Below are positions 1 through 8,079 of a stretch of 64,000 bases of DNA, one piece after another; within the stretch, counting starts at the first letter, position 1; each line of letters starts with the position of its first letter. Under the pieces are notes generated by a model. That model had not been told where the DNA came from, made no database searches, and worked only from the letters and a program-made list of their open reading frames with translations. The DNA comes from JAHEDH01 sp963753285 (GTDB taxonomy: Bacteria; Actinomycetota; Acidimicrobiia; Spongiisociales; ZC4RG35), in NCBI GenBank assembly GCA_963753285.1, contig CAVWBT010000002.1, forward strand, positions 1 to 64,000, in the 5' to 3' direction. Both the position numbers and the translations under genes were made by a program.

Positions 1-13
1 TCGAGGTATCACC

Positions 14-835
14 ATGCCAAGAACAATCCTGATCACCGGTGCCAGCTCAGGCATCGGCAAGGCATCTGTAGCGCTCTTCGCCGACAGGGGGTGGAACGTC
101 GTCGCCACGATGCGCAACCCCGATGACGGCGCCGACTTCGCAGACCGCAGCAACGTTCTGGTTGCCCCGCTCGACCTGGTCGACAGCGAGTCGATCACGT
201 CAGCGGTCGCCCTTGGGGTCGAGCACTTCGGAACCATCGACGTCTTGGTGAACAATGCCGGCTATGGCGCCTACGGGCCACTCGAAGCCACCCCGACTCA
301 AACCCTTCGCCGACAGTTCGATGTCAACTTCTTCGGTCTCGTCGAGACGATGCAGGCGGTGCTTCCGACGATGCGCTCCCAGCGCAGTGGGGTCATCATC
401 AACATCTCATCGATCGGCGGACGGATGGCCTACCCGCTTGGTTCGCTGTACCACGGGTCGAAGTGGGCGGTAGAAGGGCTTTCCGAGGCGGTCCACTTCG
501 AACTCGCGACGCTCGGAATTCGGGTGAAGCTCGTTGAGCCAGGCGGAGTCAACACTGACTTCGGTGGGCGGTCCTTCGTCTTCACCCACGATCCCGAACT
601 CACCGACTATCAGCCGCTGGTCGACATGGCCGTCGCAGCGATGGAGAGCACAGATCAAAGCGGCAACCAGGAGCCTGGCGAGGTCGCCGAGGTCATCTAC
701 ACCGCTGCGACGGACGATTCAACACGGCTTCGGTACATCTCAGGACAGGGAGCCGAAGATCTGTTGGCCAGCCGCTACTCGGCCGAGCAGGACGAGCAGT
801 TCGTCGCCGGCATGCGCGCCCAGTTCGGCCTGTGA
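14..835 (+). CDS. SDR-family short-chain oxidoreductase
   Basis: Classical short-chain dehydrogenase/reductase, 273 residues, probably cytosolic and NAD(P)(H)-dependent; the substrate cannot be read from sequence. The Rossmann cofactor motif TGASSGIG is at residues 8-15 and NNAG at 80-83. The catalytic Ser/Tyr/Lys set fits S133, Y146 and K150 (YHGSK). The length suits the single-domain classical class. The ATG start has only a short upstream stretch in this window, so the promoter is not visible. A chaperone/deglycase gene follows about 45 bases downstream on the same strand and could be co-transcribed. The family is secure; the specific reaction is unknown. Confidence 0.9.
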   Translation: MPRTILITGASSGIGKASVALFADRGWNVVATMRNPDDGADFADRSNVLVAPLDLVDSESITSAVALGVEHFGTIDVLVNNAGYGAYGPLEATPTQTLRRQFDVNFFGLVETMQAVLPTMRSQRSGVIINISSIGGRMAYPLGSLYHGSKWAVEGLSEAVHFELATLGIRVKLVEPGGVNTDFGGRSFVFTHDPELTDYQPLVDMAVAAMESTDQSGNQEPGEVAEVIYTAATDDSTRLRYISGQGAEDLLASRYSAEQDEQFVAGMRAQFGL

Positions 836-881
836 ACCCAGCCCCCTACGCCCCTCTATCACTCCCCGAAAGGACCCCACC

Positions 882-1784
882 GTGACCTCAGCACTTCGGC
901 GCATGATCGGAATCGCCCCTTCCCCCGAGCCGCACGGCCCGGGTTTCATCCCCTCCCCCCTGGGCCTACGCCTGGGCGTGGACAAGACCACGGACTACGC
1001 GCCGGTCGACTTCGGCCGCACCTACAACGGGTCTGCCAAGGTGCTGGTGCTGTGCACCGAGGAGCGCTACTTCGAGATGACGAACGGCAAGCTCTTCTCC
1101 ACGGGCCACAACGTGACCGAGACAGCCGTACCGCTTCTGCATCTCACCACGGCCGGGTTCGACTTCGACGTCGTCACCCCGACCGGCGCACCCGCCGTCT
1201 TGGAGGACTGGTCGGCGCCCGTCGATGACGACGCCGTTATGGGTTTCATCACGCAGCACCGCGACCGTTTCGACGCACCTCTGTCACTGGCCGACCTCGT
1301 CGCCGACGGCTTGGCCGATGACTCACCGTACGTGGCCGTCTTCCTGCCAGGCGGCCACGGAGCCATGGTCGGGCTGCCCGAGAACGGCGACGTCGGACGC
1401 CTGATCCGGTGGGTCGCCAGCACCGACCGACACCTCGTCGCCGTATGCCACGGCCCCGCGGCGATGCTTGCGACCCGGGTGAACGACGAACAGCCCCACC
1501 CCTACGCAGGCTACGAAATGTGCGCCTTTCCTGACAGCATCGACCGTCGATCGCCTTCGCTGGGGTACCTCCCGGGCCGGCTGCCGTGGTTCCAGGTCGA
1601 GGAGCTGCAGCGACAGGGCCTGAGTGTCGTCAACGACGGTACGAAGGGCGACACCCACGTCGACCGCAAGCTGTACACCGGCGATAGCCCCCGGGCCTGC
1701 GACGAGTTGGGCCGACTCGCTGCCGAAGCATTGCTCAGCGAGTTCGTCGATAGTGCGTCGCAAAAGGGAAAGGGCGCAGCCTGA
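882..1784 (+). CDS. hchA: Hsp31-type protein deglycase/chaperone (DJ-1/PfpI superfamily)
   Basis: Homologue of E. coli Hsp31 (HchA), which acts as a holdase chaperone, glyoxalase III and putative deglycase of glycated proteins. 300 residues. The stretches NGKLFSTG, PGGHGA and GLPE, and the nucleophile elbow VCHGPAA with Cys189-His190, match Hsp31 closely. The C-terminal DRKLLTGDSP-like motif is present as DRKLYTGDSP. I chose the GTG at 882 because homology begins soon after it; an ATG at 903 is the alternative. The reading frame stays open upstream, but that part overlaps the SDR gene and is not homologous. A strong hairpin spans the stop codon. Confidence 0.88.
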   Translation: MTSALRRMIGIAPSPEPHGPGFIPSPLGLRLGVDKTTDYAPVDFGRTYNGSAKVLVLCTEERYFEMTNGKLFSTGHNVTETAVPLLHLTTAGFDFDVVTPTGAPAVLEDWSAPVDDDAVMGFITQHRDRFDAPLSLADLVADGLADDSPYVAVFLPGGHGAMVGLPENGDVGRLIRWVASTDRHLVAVCHGPAAMLATRVNDEQPHPYAGYEMCAFPDSIDRRSPSLGYLPGRLPWFQVEELQRQGLSVVNDGTKGDTHVDRKLYTGDSPRACDELGRLAAEALLSEFVDSASQKGKGAA

Positions 1785-1791
1785 GCGCCCT
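1771..1791 (+). terminator. Hairpin across the hchA stop codon
   Basis: Perfect 7-bp inverted repeat (AGGGCGC / GCGCCCT) with a 7-base loop, overlapping the TGA of hchA. There is no T-run, as is usual in high-GC actinobacteria. It is placed to end hchA transcription. Confidence 0.5.
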
Positions 1792-2041
1792 GAACGACTC
1801 AGCCAGAGAAGCCATCGAGGTCGGGAACCTTGGACATCTCGTGAGGTCAACCCGGACGGCAGTCCGCAGATGTCTTGGGTAACGGAGGCCGAATTGAGCG
1901 TCAACTGCGACGGTGGTGGCCTGGCGGAGCGTCCTGGGGCGGACCGAAGGACCTGAGACGCCGCCGCCCGCCCTCGATCGGTAGCCGAAGGCAGCATCGG
2001 TGCAGAGCCTCGAGACTCATCGGCGCGTCCGTACCGCCGTT

Positions 2042-2072
2042 TGGTCCGCGGCTGGTCCGCGCGTGGTCCGCG
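2042..2072. repeat. Three direct TGGTCCGCG repeats at exact 11-base spacing
   Basis: TGGTCCGCG occurs at 2042, 2053 and 2064. The 11-base period places all copies on nearly the same face of the helix, as in protein-binding arrays, but the function is unknown. Confidence 0.7.
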
Positions 2073-2189
2073 AAGCAACGAAAGCCAACGATCGGCAACC
2101 ACAGCCGATCAGCCTCGAGATGTCCCTATGCCACAGGGGAGATCGGAGGATTGTGCCGCCGCATTCGCAACCCCCCGAACCCCCCTGTT

Positions 2190-2238
2190 CTTCCCCTACA
2201 AGGAAGAGGTGGGCGGTTCGAGCCCGTCAACGCCCACC
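2190..2238 (+). other. 3' half of a tRNA-Val(TAC)-like gene, possible attachment-site remnant
   Basis: The segment folds as the distal half of a tRNA. It has a 5-bp anticodon stem CTTCC/GGAAG around a 7-base loop with TAC at the anticodon position, a 5-base variable loop, and a 5-bp T stem (one G-T pair) around TTCGAGC. The 3' acceptor strand is AACGCCC, then A and CC. The expected 5' acceptor GGGCGTT and D arm are absent upstream. The sequence resembles tRNA-Val(UAC). Such 3' halves are typically left where integrative elements recombine into tRNA genes. Loop position 33 is C rather than T, so this copy is not expected to function. Confidence 0.7.
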
Positions 2239-2399
2239 GACTTCAGTCGAGACCCCCTGATGACACCGTTCGCCCTGGTGTTGTACGACCTGCGAACATG
2301 GCCGGTTCATAGAAGAATCCGGCGTCGACGAGGTCGTCGACGGTTCTCGGAGATGTCCTTCGCGGATGATTCGGTGAACCGCGATCCGTACGCGCGACC

Positions 2400-2972
2400 A
2401 TGCCAGTCGACTTCAGTTGTGGAGCTGTCATCGTCGCTTCACACCGGGGTGCAGCTCGACTTGGATGGCCGTCGAAGTACCATTTTGATCATGAAGTCAA
2501 GGAAGCGAACCTCACAGCTTCACGGTTTCACGAACGAATCAACCCCATTATCGACACGAACGGCGGAGTCGTTCTCGTCGGGCCTTTCTGGACCCGATCG
2601 AAAGTGATCCATGACCTTGGCTGTAGCGCTGACAGCCTCCTCCACCGCAGCGATGTGCCTCGAATCGGTGCCCGGATGTCCCAAGAGGTGTACCCCGCCT
2701 TTCAGTTCGAAGATCACCACTACCGAAGGGATCTCGGGACCGTCGTGGAAATGCTGGTTCGGTATGACGTGACGGGTGCTGTGATCTGTAGTTGGTTGGT
2801 CGACGCGAATGCGGACCTCGGCGGCACCACACCTCTCGACTGGCTCAGACGCAACCGATCAGAGAAGGCGGTTGTCGATTCGGCTCGGCGCTCGATCGAG
2901 ATGCTTCAGGCTGCGAGTACAGAGCTCAGGAGCCATGAATTCTCCTACGAGCGGCATTGCGGGCTGGCCTGA
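2400..2972 (+). CDS. MbcA/ParS/Xre-antitoxin-like (DUF2384-type) protein
   Basis: 190-residue soluble protein. The second half carries YPAFQF, then WLVDANADLGGTTPLDWL, which matches by eye the C-terminal domain of MbcA/ParS/Xre-type antitoxins and related stand-alone actinobacterial DNA-binding proteins. Residues about 70-100 could be a degenerate helix-turn-helix. No RES-domain or other toxin partner is adjacent, so an antitoxin role is not supported by context. The start is uncertain: homology begins well inside the frame, and GTG near 2604 is an alternative. The gene lies 160 bases from the tRNA remnant and may be cargo of a former integrated element. Confidence 0.6.
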   Translation: MPVDFSCGAVIVASHRGAARLGWPSKYHFDHEVKEANLTASRFHERINPIIDTNGGVVLVGPFWTRSKVIHDLGCSADSLLHRSDVPRIGARMSQEVYPAFQFEDHHYRRDLGTVVEMLVRYDVTGAVICSWLVDANADLGGTTPLDWLRRNRSEKAVVDSARRSIEMLQAASTELRSHEFSYERHCGLA

Positions 2973-3100
2973 CAGACGCCACGTGACGCTGAGGTCTCCT
3001 CGGGCGGCGACACGCTCGGATGATGAGGGAAGGGGTCTCTCATAGGAGAGGAGCCGGTCACCTGGCGGTGATCCGTGCGGCTCGGTGACGGCGTGGGATG

Positions 3101-3106
3101 TACGCT
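3101..3106 (+). promoter_or_regulatory. -10 box TACGCT of a leaderless promoter
   Basis: TACGCT ends 6 bases before the ATG at 3113. Transcription would start at or next to the start codon, which is why 3113 was preferred over the ATG at 3098. Confidence 0.5.
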
Positions 3107-3112
3107 CGAGGC

Positions 3113-3712
3113 ATGGACGCTCATGAGTGGGACACTCGGTACTCCGCCACTGACACGATGTGGTCGTACGAGCCCAACGTCTTCCTCGTTCCTCGAGTCG
3201 AGGACATGGAACCCGGCAGAGCGCTGGATCTGGGTTGCGGAGAGGGGCGCAATGCGCTGTGGCTCGCATCGAAGGGGTGGGCCGTGACGGCGGTGGACTT
3301 CTCTGAGGTTGCGATCGAACGCGGGCGAGGCTGGGCCGGCCAGCGAGGCCTTACAGTCGACTTCCGGGTGGCCGATGTGATCGACCATCGACCCGAGCAG
3401 GCAGCGTTCGACCTGGTCATCATGTTCTACCTTCAGTTGCCTCACGACGAGGTTCGGCAGGTTCTCGGCCACGCCGTCGACGCGCTGGCGCCGGGAGGCG
3501 CTTTGCTCGTCGTGGCGCACGATCTCGGCAATCTCGAGCACGGCTACGGCGGTCCACCGAGTGCCGACGTGCTCTACACCACCGACCTGGTCCTCGATGC
3601 TGTCCCCGGCCTGGAGATTCTCGAAGCCGGTCCCGTGGAGCGAATCGTGTCCACATCGGATGGAGAACGGTCGGCGATCGACACGCTCATTCTCGCCCGC
3701 AGGACCAGGTAG
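3113..3712 (+). CDS. Class I SAM-dependent methyltransferase (TehB-like)
   Basis: 199-residue cytosolic methyltransferase. Motif I (LDLGCGEGRNALWLA) at about residues 38-52 binds S-adenosylmethionine. The acidic residue of motif II is in AVDFSEVAI, and motif IV/post-I is FDLVIMFYLQLP. The overall pattern resembles TehB/thiopurine-type small-molecule methyltransferases, but the substrate cannot be inferred. The start at 3113 is favoured by the -10 box immediately upstream; 3098 would add five residues. The MFS gene begins 88 bases downstream and has its own -10 box. Confidence 0.85.
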   Translation: MDAHEWDTRYSATDTMWSYEPNVFLVPRVEDMEPGRALDLGCGEGRNALWLASKGWAVTAVDFSEVAIERGRGWAGQRGLTVDFRVADVIDHRPEQAAFDLVIMFYLQLPHDEVRQVLGHAVDALAPGGALLVVAHDLGNLEHGYGGPPSADVLYTTDLVLDAVPGLEILEAGPVERIVSTSDGERSAIDTLILARRTR

Positions 3713-3788
3713 GGATCGCCGAGGCGCGGCAGCCGGCACGTTCGCGGACGACAACGTACCCCCGATCGAACCGACGAACGGATCGGAA

Positions 3789-3794
3789 TATCCT
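3789..3794 (+). promoter_or_regulatory. -10 box TATCCT of a leaderless promoter
   Basis: TATCCT ends 6 bases before the GTG at 3801. A weak -35-like TCGAAC (3766-3771) lies 17 bases upstream. This supports 3801 as the transporter start. Confidence 0.5.
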
Positions 3795-3800
3795 CCGGCG

Positions 3801-4985
3801 GTGAGCCGCCGACCGTCGCTGCAACTGATCTTCACGATCACGCTGACCGGCATCCTCAACAACACGCTCGTCACTCCGGCGATCCCCGACATCCTCGAGG
3901 ACCTGGATGTTCCCTCGGGCATGTCGGGAATCCTGGTTGCGGCCGGATCCCTCGCCGGCATCGTGCTGGCCCCGATGATCGGGTTGCTGGCGGATCGGTT
4001 CGGGCGAAGGATCGTGTTGGTGATGTGTCTCGTCATCTTCGGGACCTTCGGGCTGGGTGGTGCACTTGCTCCGACATTCGAACTGCTGCTGGTGTCCCGG
4101 TTCTTCCAGGGAGTGGGATCTGCCGGGCTGATCAACCTCGCCGTCGTCCTGATCGGAGATCACTGGGCCGGACTCGAGCGCACGAAGATCGTCGGGAGGA
4201 ACTCGGCGGTCCTGACGGTTGGTCTGGCAGCCTTGCCGCTCCTTTCCGGGACGATCACTGAGCTTGTCGGGTGGCGGGCGGCCTTCTCGATCTACACGCT
4301 GGCATTCGGCACCGCAGCCTGGGTGTGGCTGTCGCTCGAGCGGTATCGACCGGCTGATCCACCCACGCTGAGAGAACAGCTCTCGGGTGCAGGTGAGGTC
4401 GTCCGCACCCCGGTCATCGCCGTGTCGATCCTGGCTGGTTTCTTCGTGTTCGTGGCGGTCTTCGGGCTCATGCTCACGGTGCTGCCCGTCTATCTCGCCG
4501 AACGCTTCGGGCTGGGTGCCTCTGCCAGGGGACTCCTCATCTCGCTTCCAGCCATCACATCGACCCTCTCTGCGTTCAACCAGGGCCGAATCCGTTCCAT
4601 GATGCCGACGAGGACCGTGGTCGTCGGTTCGGCTCTGGGCCTCGTGGCCGCCTTTCTCACCCTCGGGCTCGGAGGCTCGGTCTTGGTGGTCGCAGTCGGC
4701 GCCCTGATCTACGGGGCATCTGAAGGGGCGTTGATCCCGACACTCCAGGAGGTCAACGTGTCCGCTGCGCCGGAAGACCATCGCGGCGCCGCCGTCGCGT
4801 TCTGGGTCGGGGCGGCGCGGCTCGGTCAGACGGGCGGGGCCTTGATCGCCGGTGTCGGCATCGCCGTGATCGGCTCGCAGACGACGCTGATCGTCGGATC
4901 TTCGGTGGCTGCTGCGATCGTGTTGATCGGCTGGTTCGGCCCTTTCGATCGGAGCGTATCTGGAGCCAAGGCCCCAGCAGGGTGA
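3801..4985 (+). CDS. Major facilitator superfamily transporter
   Basis: 394-residue integral membrane protein with about 12 hydrophobic segments. MFS motif A between helices 2 and 3 reads GLLADRFGRRIVLV, and RFFQGVGSAG follows in helix 4. The pattern is typical of drug/H+ antiporters, so efflux of a small molecule is likely but the substrate is unknown. The reading frame is open far upstream, but that part lies over the methyltransferase gene. The GTG at 3801 has a good -10 box immediately before it and gives a standard N-terminus ahead of helix 1. The gene ends at a strong bidirectional hairpin. Confidence 0.87.
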   Translation: MSRRPSLQLIFTITLTGILNNTLVTPAIPDILEDLDVPSGMSGILVAAGSLAGIVLAPMIGLLADRFGRRIVLVMCLVIFGTFGLGGALAPTFELLLVSRFFQGVGSAGLINLAVVLIGDHWAGLERTKIVGRNSAVLTVGLAALPLLSGTITELVGWRAAFSIYTLAFGTAAWVWLSLERYRPADPPTLREQLSGAGEVVRTPVIAVSILAGFFVFVAVFGLMLTVLPVYLAERFGLGASARGLLISLPAITSTLSAFNQGRIRSMMPTRTVVVGSALGLVAAFLTLGLGGSVLVVAVGALIYGASEGALIPTLQEVNVSAAPEDHRGAAVAFWVGAARLGQTGGALIAGVGIAVIGSQTTLIVGSSVAAAIVLIGWFGPFDRSVSGAKAPAG

Positions 4986-5026
4986 CCGGCCCGTTCGTGC
5001 CAATGGTCCGGAGACGGCCGGTGTAT

Positions 5027-5057
5027 GAGATTGGGCCGCCACTGGCGGCCCAATCTC
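5027..5057. terminator. Perfect 14-bp hairpin between convergent genes
   Basis: GAGATTGGGCCGCC and its exact reverse complement are separated by the 3-base loop ACT. It sits between the ends of the MFS gene (+) and the surface-protein gene (-), so it can terminate both. Confidence 0.8.
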
Positions 5058-5079
5058 GGGTTGGACGTCGTATTACGCG

Positions 5080-7122
5080 TCAGCTGGTCTCGAGGATGAA
5101 CGTGCTCGAGCCAGACGTGGTCGTGGTGTAGGTGTTGGTCGTCAACTCGACGCCGCCTGCGCCGTCGATGGCGGGTAGGGTCAGTTTCAGCAGTTCGGCC
5201 TCGAAGTCACCGATCAGGATGCCTTTGGTTCCGAGGCTGAACAGGTCGTTCGACGTGTCATACAGCAGCCGGTACAGGTTGCCGGTCCCGATCTCCTGGA
5301 CATCGATCGCGTTCAGCGAAGCGTTCACACCCAGGATGTCGAAGGTGTGGATCCCGTCGGTCAGGTTCGGGGCGGTCTGCACCACGTAGTGCTTCTGGTC
5401 CGGCACGTCGCCGTAGTCGAAGTCCTCGGCATCGATGGTCCCGTCACGATCGAAGTCGATGCGCGCATCGATCGTGTCGATGCCGATCGTTGTCGGGGTG
5501 TACGAGACACTGGCGATCCCCGCGGAGTTCGTGTCGGCGGTTTGTGTCGCCGCATTCGCTCCGGTCACGACGAACGTGACACGTGCGTTTGCGTATCCGA
5601 CTCCGAACTTGTCCACGACCTTCATCGAGAGCGTCACGGCGGAGCCCGTCAGGCCACTCATCGGTGACTGTGTGAACTCGAACGAGTCGTTGCGAGGTTC
5701 GGCGTCGTCCCATGTGACTGTGGCGGTGTCGTCGAACTCTGCGGCTCCGTCGTCGATCCCGTCTCCGTCCTTGTCCCAGAACGCCACGATCGAGTCGACC
5801 TTGGTCGGGTCGTTACCGGTCGTCGGATCCGCCGGACCCGTGTACGTCAGTGTGGCGATGCCGTTCGATCCGGTCGTGACCGTCTGGGTGATGATCTGGG
5901 TTCCGTCACGCGTCACCTTGAAGACGACCCGTTCTCCGCTGAGCGGCACGGCCAGATCCGTCGACGTGCGGAGTGAGGCGCCGACGGAGACCTGCGTCCC
6001 GTACTTGGCGGTCACGTCAGGGACGACCAGCTTCCCGACCGGGAGCGTCCATTGGATCTGAACCGACGAGTACGCCTTCACCGTGTCTGCGTCGAAGACT
6101 TCACCCGTGTCGCCGATCCAGGCGTAGACCGTATCGACCTCCTGCACGTTGGAGTGGCTCAGCGACACCGTGGCAACACCGATCGAGTTGGTCTTCGGGT
6201 CGCCCGTGTCGATCTTGCAGTCCGATCCCGTGCCGGCGTTGCCACCGGCGAGCGACGCATCCGTATCGAGGACACATCTCTTGTCGGAGTCGAGCGAACC
6301 GACGAAGAAGTCCACGTACCGGCCCGCCACCACGGTGCCGTCCGCTTCCCGCACCAGCACGGTCAACAGAACCGAGTCAGAGGTCGGGACAGTCGTGGCA
6401 GACGGACTGATACTGACGATCATCGGCCTGGCGTAGCACGCCTGCAGCTGGCGAGCGAGGAACAGCGCCATCTGCCAGCGATAGACGAACCCATTCGGTC
6501 CGAACTGGCCGGTGCTGGTGCCCTTGGAGATCCCGAGCTGAGCAAGCTGATTGATCGCCCGCCACGTCGCCTCGGGCAGCGCGGTCGTGTCGACGAACCC
6601 CTGAGTCGAGCCGCTCGGCAGGCTGAACCCGGCTTTCGAGTAGAGACGGGTGAGGAACAGTGCCATCTGCCAGCGAGGCACCGAGTCGAACGGCGCGAAT
6701 GTCGTTGCGGTGACACCCTTGGTGATTCCCAACTGGGCGAGCTGGTTGATGGCAGTCCGGGCAGCAATGGACACGGTGGCGATGTCCGAGAATCCCTGAT
6801 CGGTTCCGGAGGGAATCGGAATCCCGAGGTCCTCAGCGGCCCTCACGAGGAACAGCGCCATCTGCCAACGGGGCACCTCGCCTGCGGGATCGAAGAGTGT
6901 CGCTGTCACCCCCTCGCTGATCCCGTAGTAGGTGATGCAGTTGATGGCCTCGATGGTCTCACTGCTGAAACCCGCGAGGTCGCGATATCCGGCGGACGGG
7001 ATCGTGTTTGGGCAGGCATCCGTTGCGGCGACGGCCGGGTTGACCGGCACGAGCACCCCGAGCATGACGAACGCCGTCGCCAAAACGACGAAACGCCGCC
7101 GCAGCGACGTTTGAGCGAACAT
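5080..7122 (-). CDS. Exported surface protein with three SLH-like repeats and Ig-like domains
   Basis: 680 residues with a Sec signal peptide (RRRF, hydrophobic core, cleavage near AVAA at residue 33). Three SLH-like repeats of about 60 residues follow (roughly 45-235). Each repeat has a form of AIN-L---GI--G and a conserved R-W-Q-M-A-L-F-L block. The rest consists of Big-1/invasin-like Ig domains; two calcium-loop-like stretches, DKDGDGIDDG and DFDRDGTIDAED, suggest Ca2+ stabilisation. No C-terminal sortase motif or transmembrane anchor is visible, so attachment to the wall through the repeats is the likely mode. AAGGAG lies upstream of the ATG. It appears to be a single-gene unit. Confidence 0.8.
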   Translation of the reverse strand: MFAQTSLRRRFVVLATAFVMLGVLVPVNPAVAATDACPNTIPSAGYRDLAGFSSETIEAINCITYYGISEGVTATLFDPAGEVPRWQMALFLVRAAEDLGIPIPSGTDQGFSDIATVSIAARTAINQLAQLGITKGVTATTFAPFDSVPRWQMALFLTRLYSKAGFSLPSGSTQGFVDTTALPEATWRAINQLAQLGISKGTSTGQFGPNGFVYRWQMALFLARQLQACYARPMIVSISPSATTVPTSDSVLLTVLVREADGTVVAGRYVDFFVGSLDSDKRCVLDTDASLAGGNAGTGSDCKIDTGDPKTNSIGVATVSLSHSNVQEVDTVYAWIGDTGEVFDADTVKAYSSVQIQWTLPVGKLVVPDVTAKYGTQVSVGASLRTSTDLAVPLSGERVVFKVTRDGTQIITQTVTTGSNGIATLTYTGPADPTTGNDPTKVDSIVAFWDKDGDGIDDGAAEFDDTATVTWDDAEPRNDSFEFTQSPMSGLTGSAVTLSMKVVDKFGVGYANARVTFVVTGANAATQTADTNSAGIASVSYTPTTIGIDTIDARIDFDRDGTIDAEDFDYGDVPDQKHYVVQTAPNLTDGIHTFDILGVNASLNAIDVQEIGTGNLYRLLYDTSNDLFSLGTKGILIGDFEAELLKLTLPAIDGAGGVELTTNTYTTTTSGSSTFILETS

Positions 7123-7406
7123 GGCTCTTCACTCCTTGTGTGCGCGCCGCAATCTGCGGCACACGCTCACCATCACTCCGGAACGATGGATGACCCAGTG
7201 CCGAAAGGCAGATTCGCCGGCGGGCCGCTGAGCGAACCGGTGCTGGACCTTCGGTCATGGCCGACGGCGGAGGAGGCCGGAGGTGGAGAGAGGGCGCTGT
7301 CGCGCCGCGGTCAGGGCGACGACACCGGCGGGGGTGAGCCGCCCGCCCCGAGGTCGGGGTTCACGATGTCGGTCGACAACGGCATGCCGATGATTGTGCA
7401 CCGGGT
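7123..7406. other. Gene-free leader region of the surface-protein gene
   Basis: About 280 bases with no supported gene. It holds the Shine-Dalgarno AAGGAG of the surface-protein gene and, 24 bases before its start, a 6-bp palindrome GCCGCA-ATC-TGCGGC (7146-7160) that could be an operator or mRNA hairpin. I could not identify a clear promoter. Confidence 0.5.
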
Positions 7407-8039
7407 CTAGTCGCGCACCCCGACGGGCCGCGCCCCGATGCCCAGCACCCCACCGACGGCGTCTGCCGCCACCCGGTATTCGGTGGCGCCAGCCGTCGTC
7501 CGCTGGTCCGGATCTGCGGGGAGTGTGCCCAGCACAGCCAGGTCGGCGAGCAGGTCGGACCGTTCGGCCGCGTCGAGTTCGGGCTCGGTCACCTGAATCA
7601 CGAGATCCATGCCGGCGATCACCACGTCCTGTCCATCGATCGCCGGTTCTCCGACGAGCGCAAGTTCCTCGACGTCCTGGATCGGGGTCCGATCGACGCG
7701 ACCGATCACCGACATCGTGTCGGAGAACGCGAAGCCGAAGACGCCGGCCTCCTCATCGGTCCAGACGACCTCGGGGATCGTCAACGCCGGCCTACCGGCA
7801 TCGAGTGCGGCCTCGTTCCACCGATCGACGAATTCGGTTCGGTCGAAGCCGAACGTGATGGGAGACTGCCTGGTCGAGACGAAGAAGAAGAAGATCGCCA
7901 CCGCGACCATGGCGAACCCGAGGCCGCTGAGTGCCGGGTTGCGAGCTCGCGACTTCTGCGCCGCGTGACGCGTCACCCGGCTGGGTGGCGCGTTGCTGCG
8001 TCGAAACGCCGATCCGGCCGCTGGTCGTCTCCGTGCCAT
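7407..8039 (-). CDS. Single-pass membrane protein of unknown function
   Basis: 210 residues. A basic, arginine-rich N-terminus of about 35 residues is followed by one transmembrane segment (GFAMVAVAIFFFFV) and a soluble, acidic domain of about 150 residues that should lie outside the membrane. I recognise no family. The ATG at 8039 is chosen because a TATCGT -10 box lies 8 bases upstream on the minus strand; longer frames run into the divergent Nif3 gene. It shares a short divergent promoter region with that gene. Confidence 0.65.
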   Translation of the reverse strand: MARRRPAAGSAFRRSNAPPSRVTRHAAQKSRARNPALSGLGFAMVAVAIFFFFVSTRQSPITFGFDRTEFVDRWNEAALDAGRPALTIPEVVWTDEEAGVFGFAFSDTMSVIGRVDRTPIQDVEELALVGEPAIDGQDVVIAGMDLVIQVTEPELDAAERSDLLADLAVLGTLPADPDQRTTAGATEYRVAADAVGGVLGIGARPVGVRD

Positions 8040-8047
8040 CGCCGGCA

Positions 8048-8071
8048 ACGATACGACACCCTCGGTACGAT
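8048..8071. promoter_or_regulatory. Divergent pair of leaderless -10 boxes
   Basis: On the minus strand TATCGT (8048-8053) ends 8 bases before the ATG at 8039. On the plus strand TACGAT (8066-8071) ends 8 bases before the GTG at 8080. The two genes thus diverge from about 40 bases. Confidence 0.5.
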
Positions 8072-8079
8072 CCCACTTC

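Larger units (their letters stand above)
1792..2399. other. Gene-free stretch with repeat and tRNA remnant
   Basis: About 600 bases without a convincing gene; the open frames here lack homology and look like GC-rich noise. It contains a three-copy 11-base periodic repeat (2042-2072) and a tRNA-like 3' half (2190-2238), listed separately. Its texture differs from the dense coding around it, as expected of a decayed insertion junction. Confidence 0.55.

Noticed and set aside
2238..2416. 10-base direct repeat CGACTTCAGT at 2238 and near 2407 as att core pair
   Set aside because: Only 10 bases match and both copies are within 170 bases; it could be chance and does not bound a plausible element.
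3687..5042. 451-codon open frame on the minus strand
   Set aside because: It is antisense to the MFS gene, made mostly of Arg/Asp/Gly/His and runs through the bidirectional terminator; no family features.
7123..7406. Small gene in the surface-protein leader region
   Set aside because: No frame has a ribosome-binding site or coding-like composition.
6052..7410. 452-codon open frame on the plus strand
   Set aside because: It is antisense to the signal peptide and SLH repeats of the surface protein, which have clear motifs.
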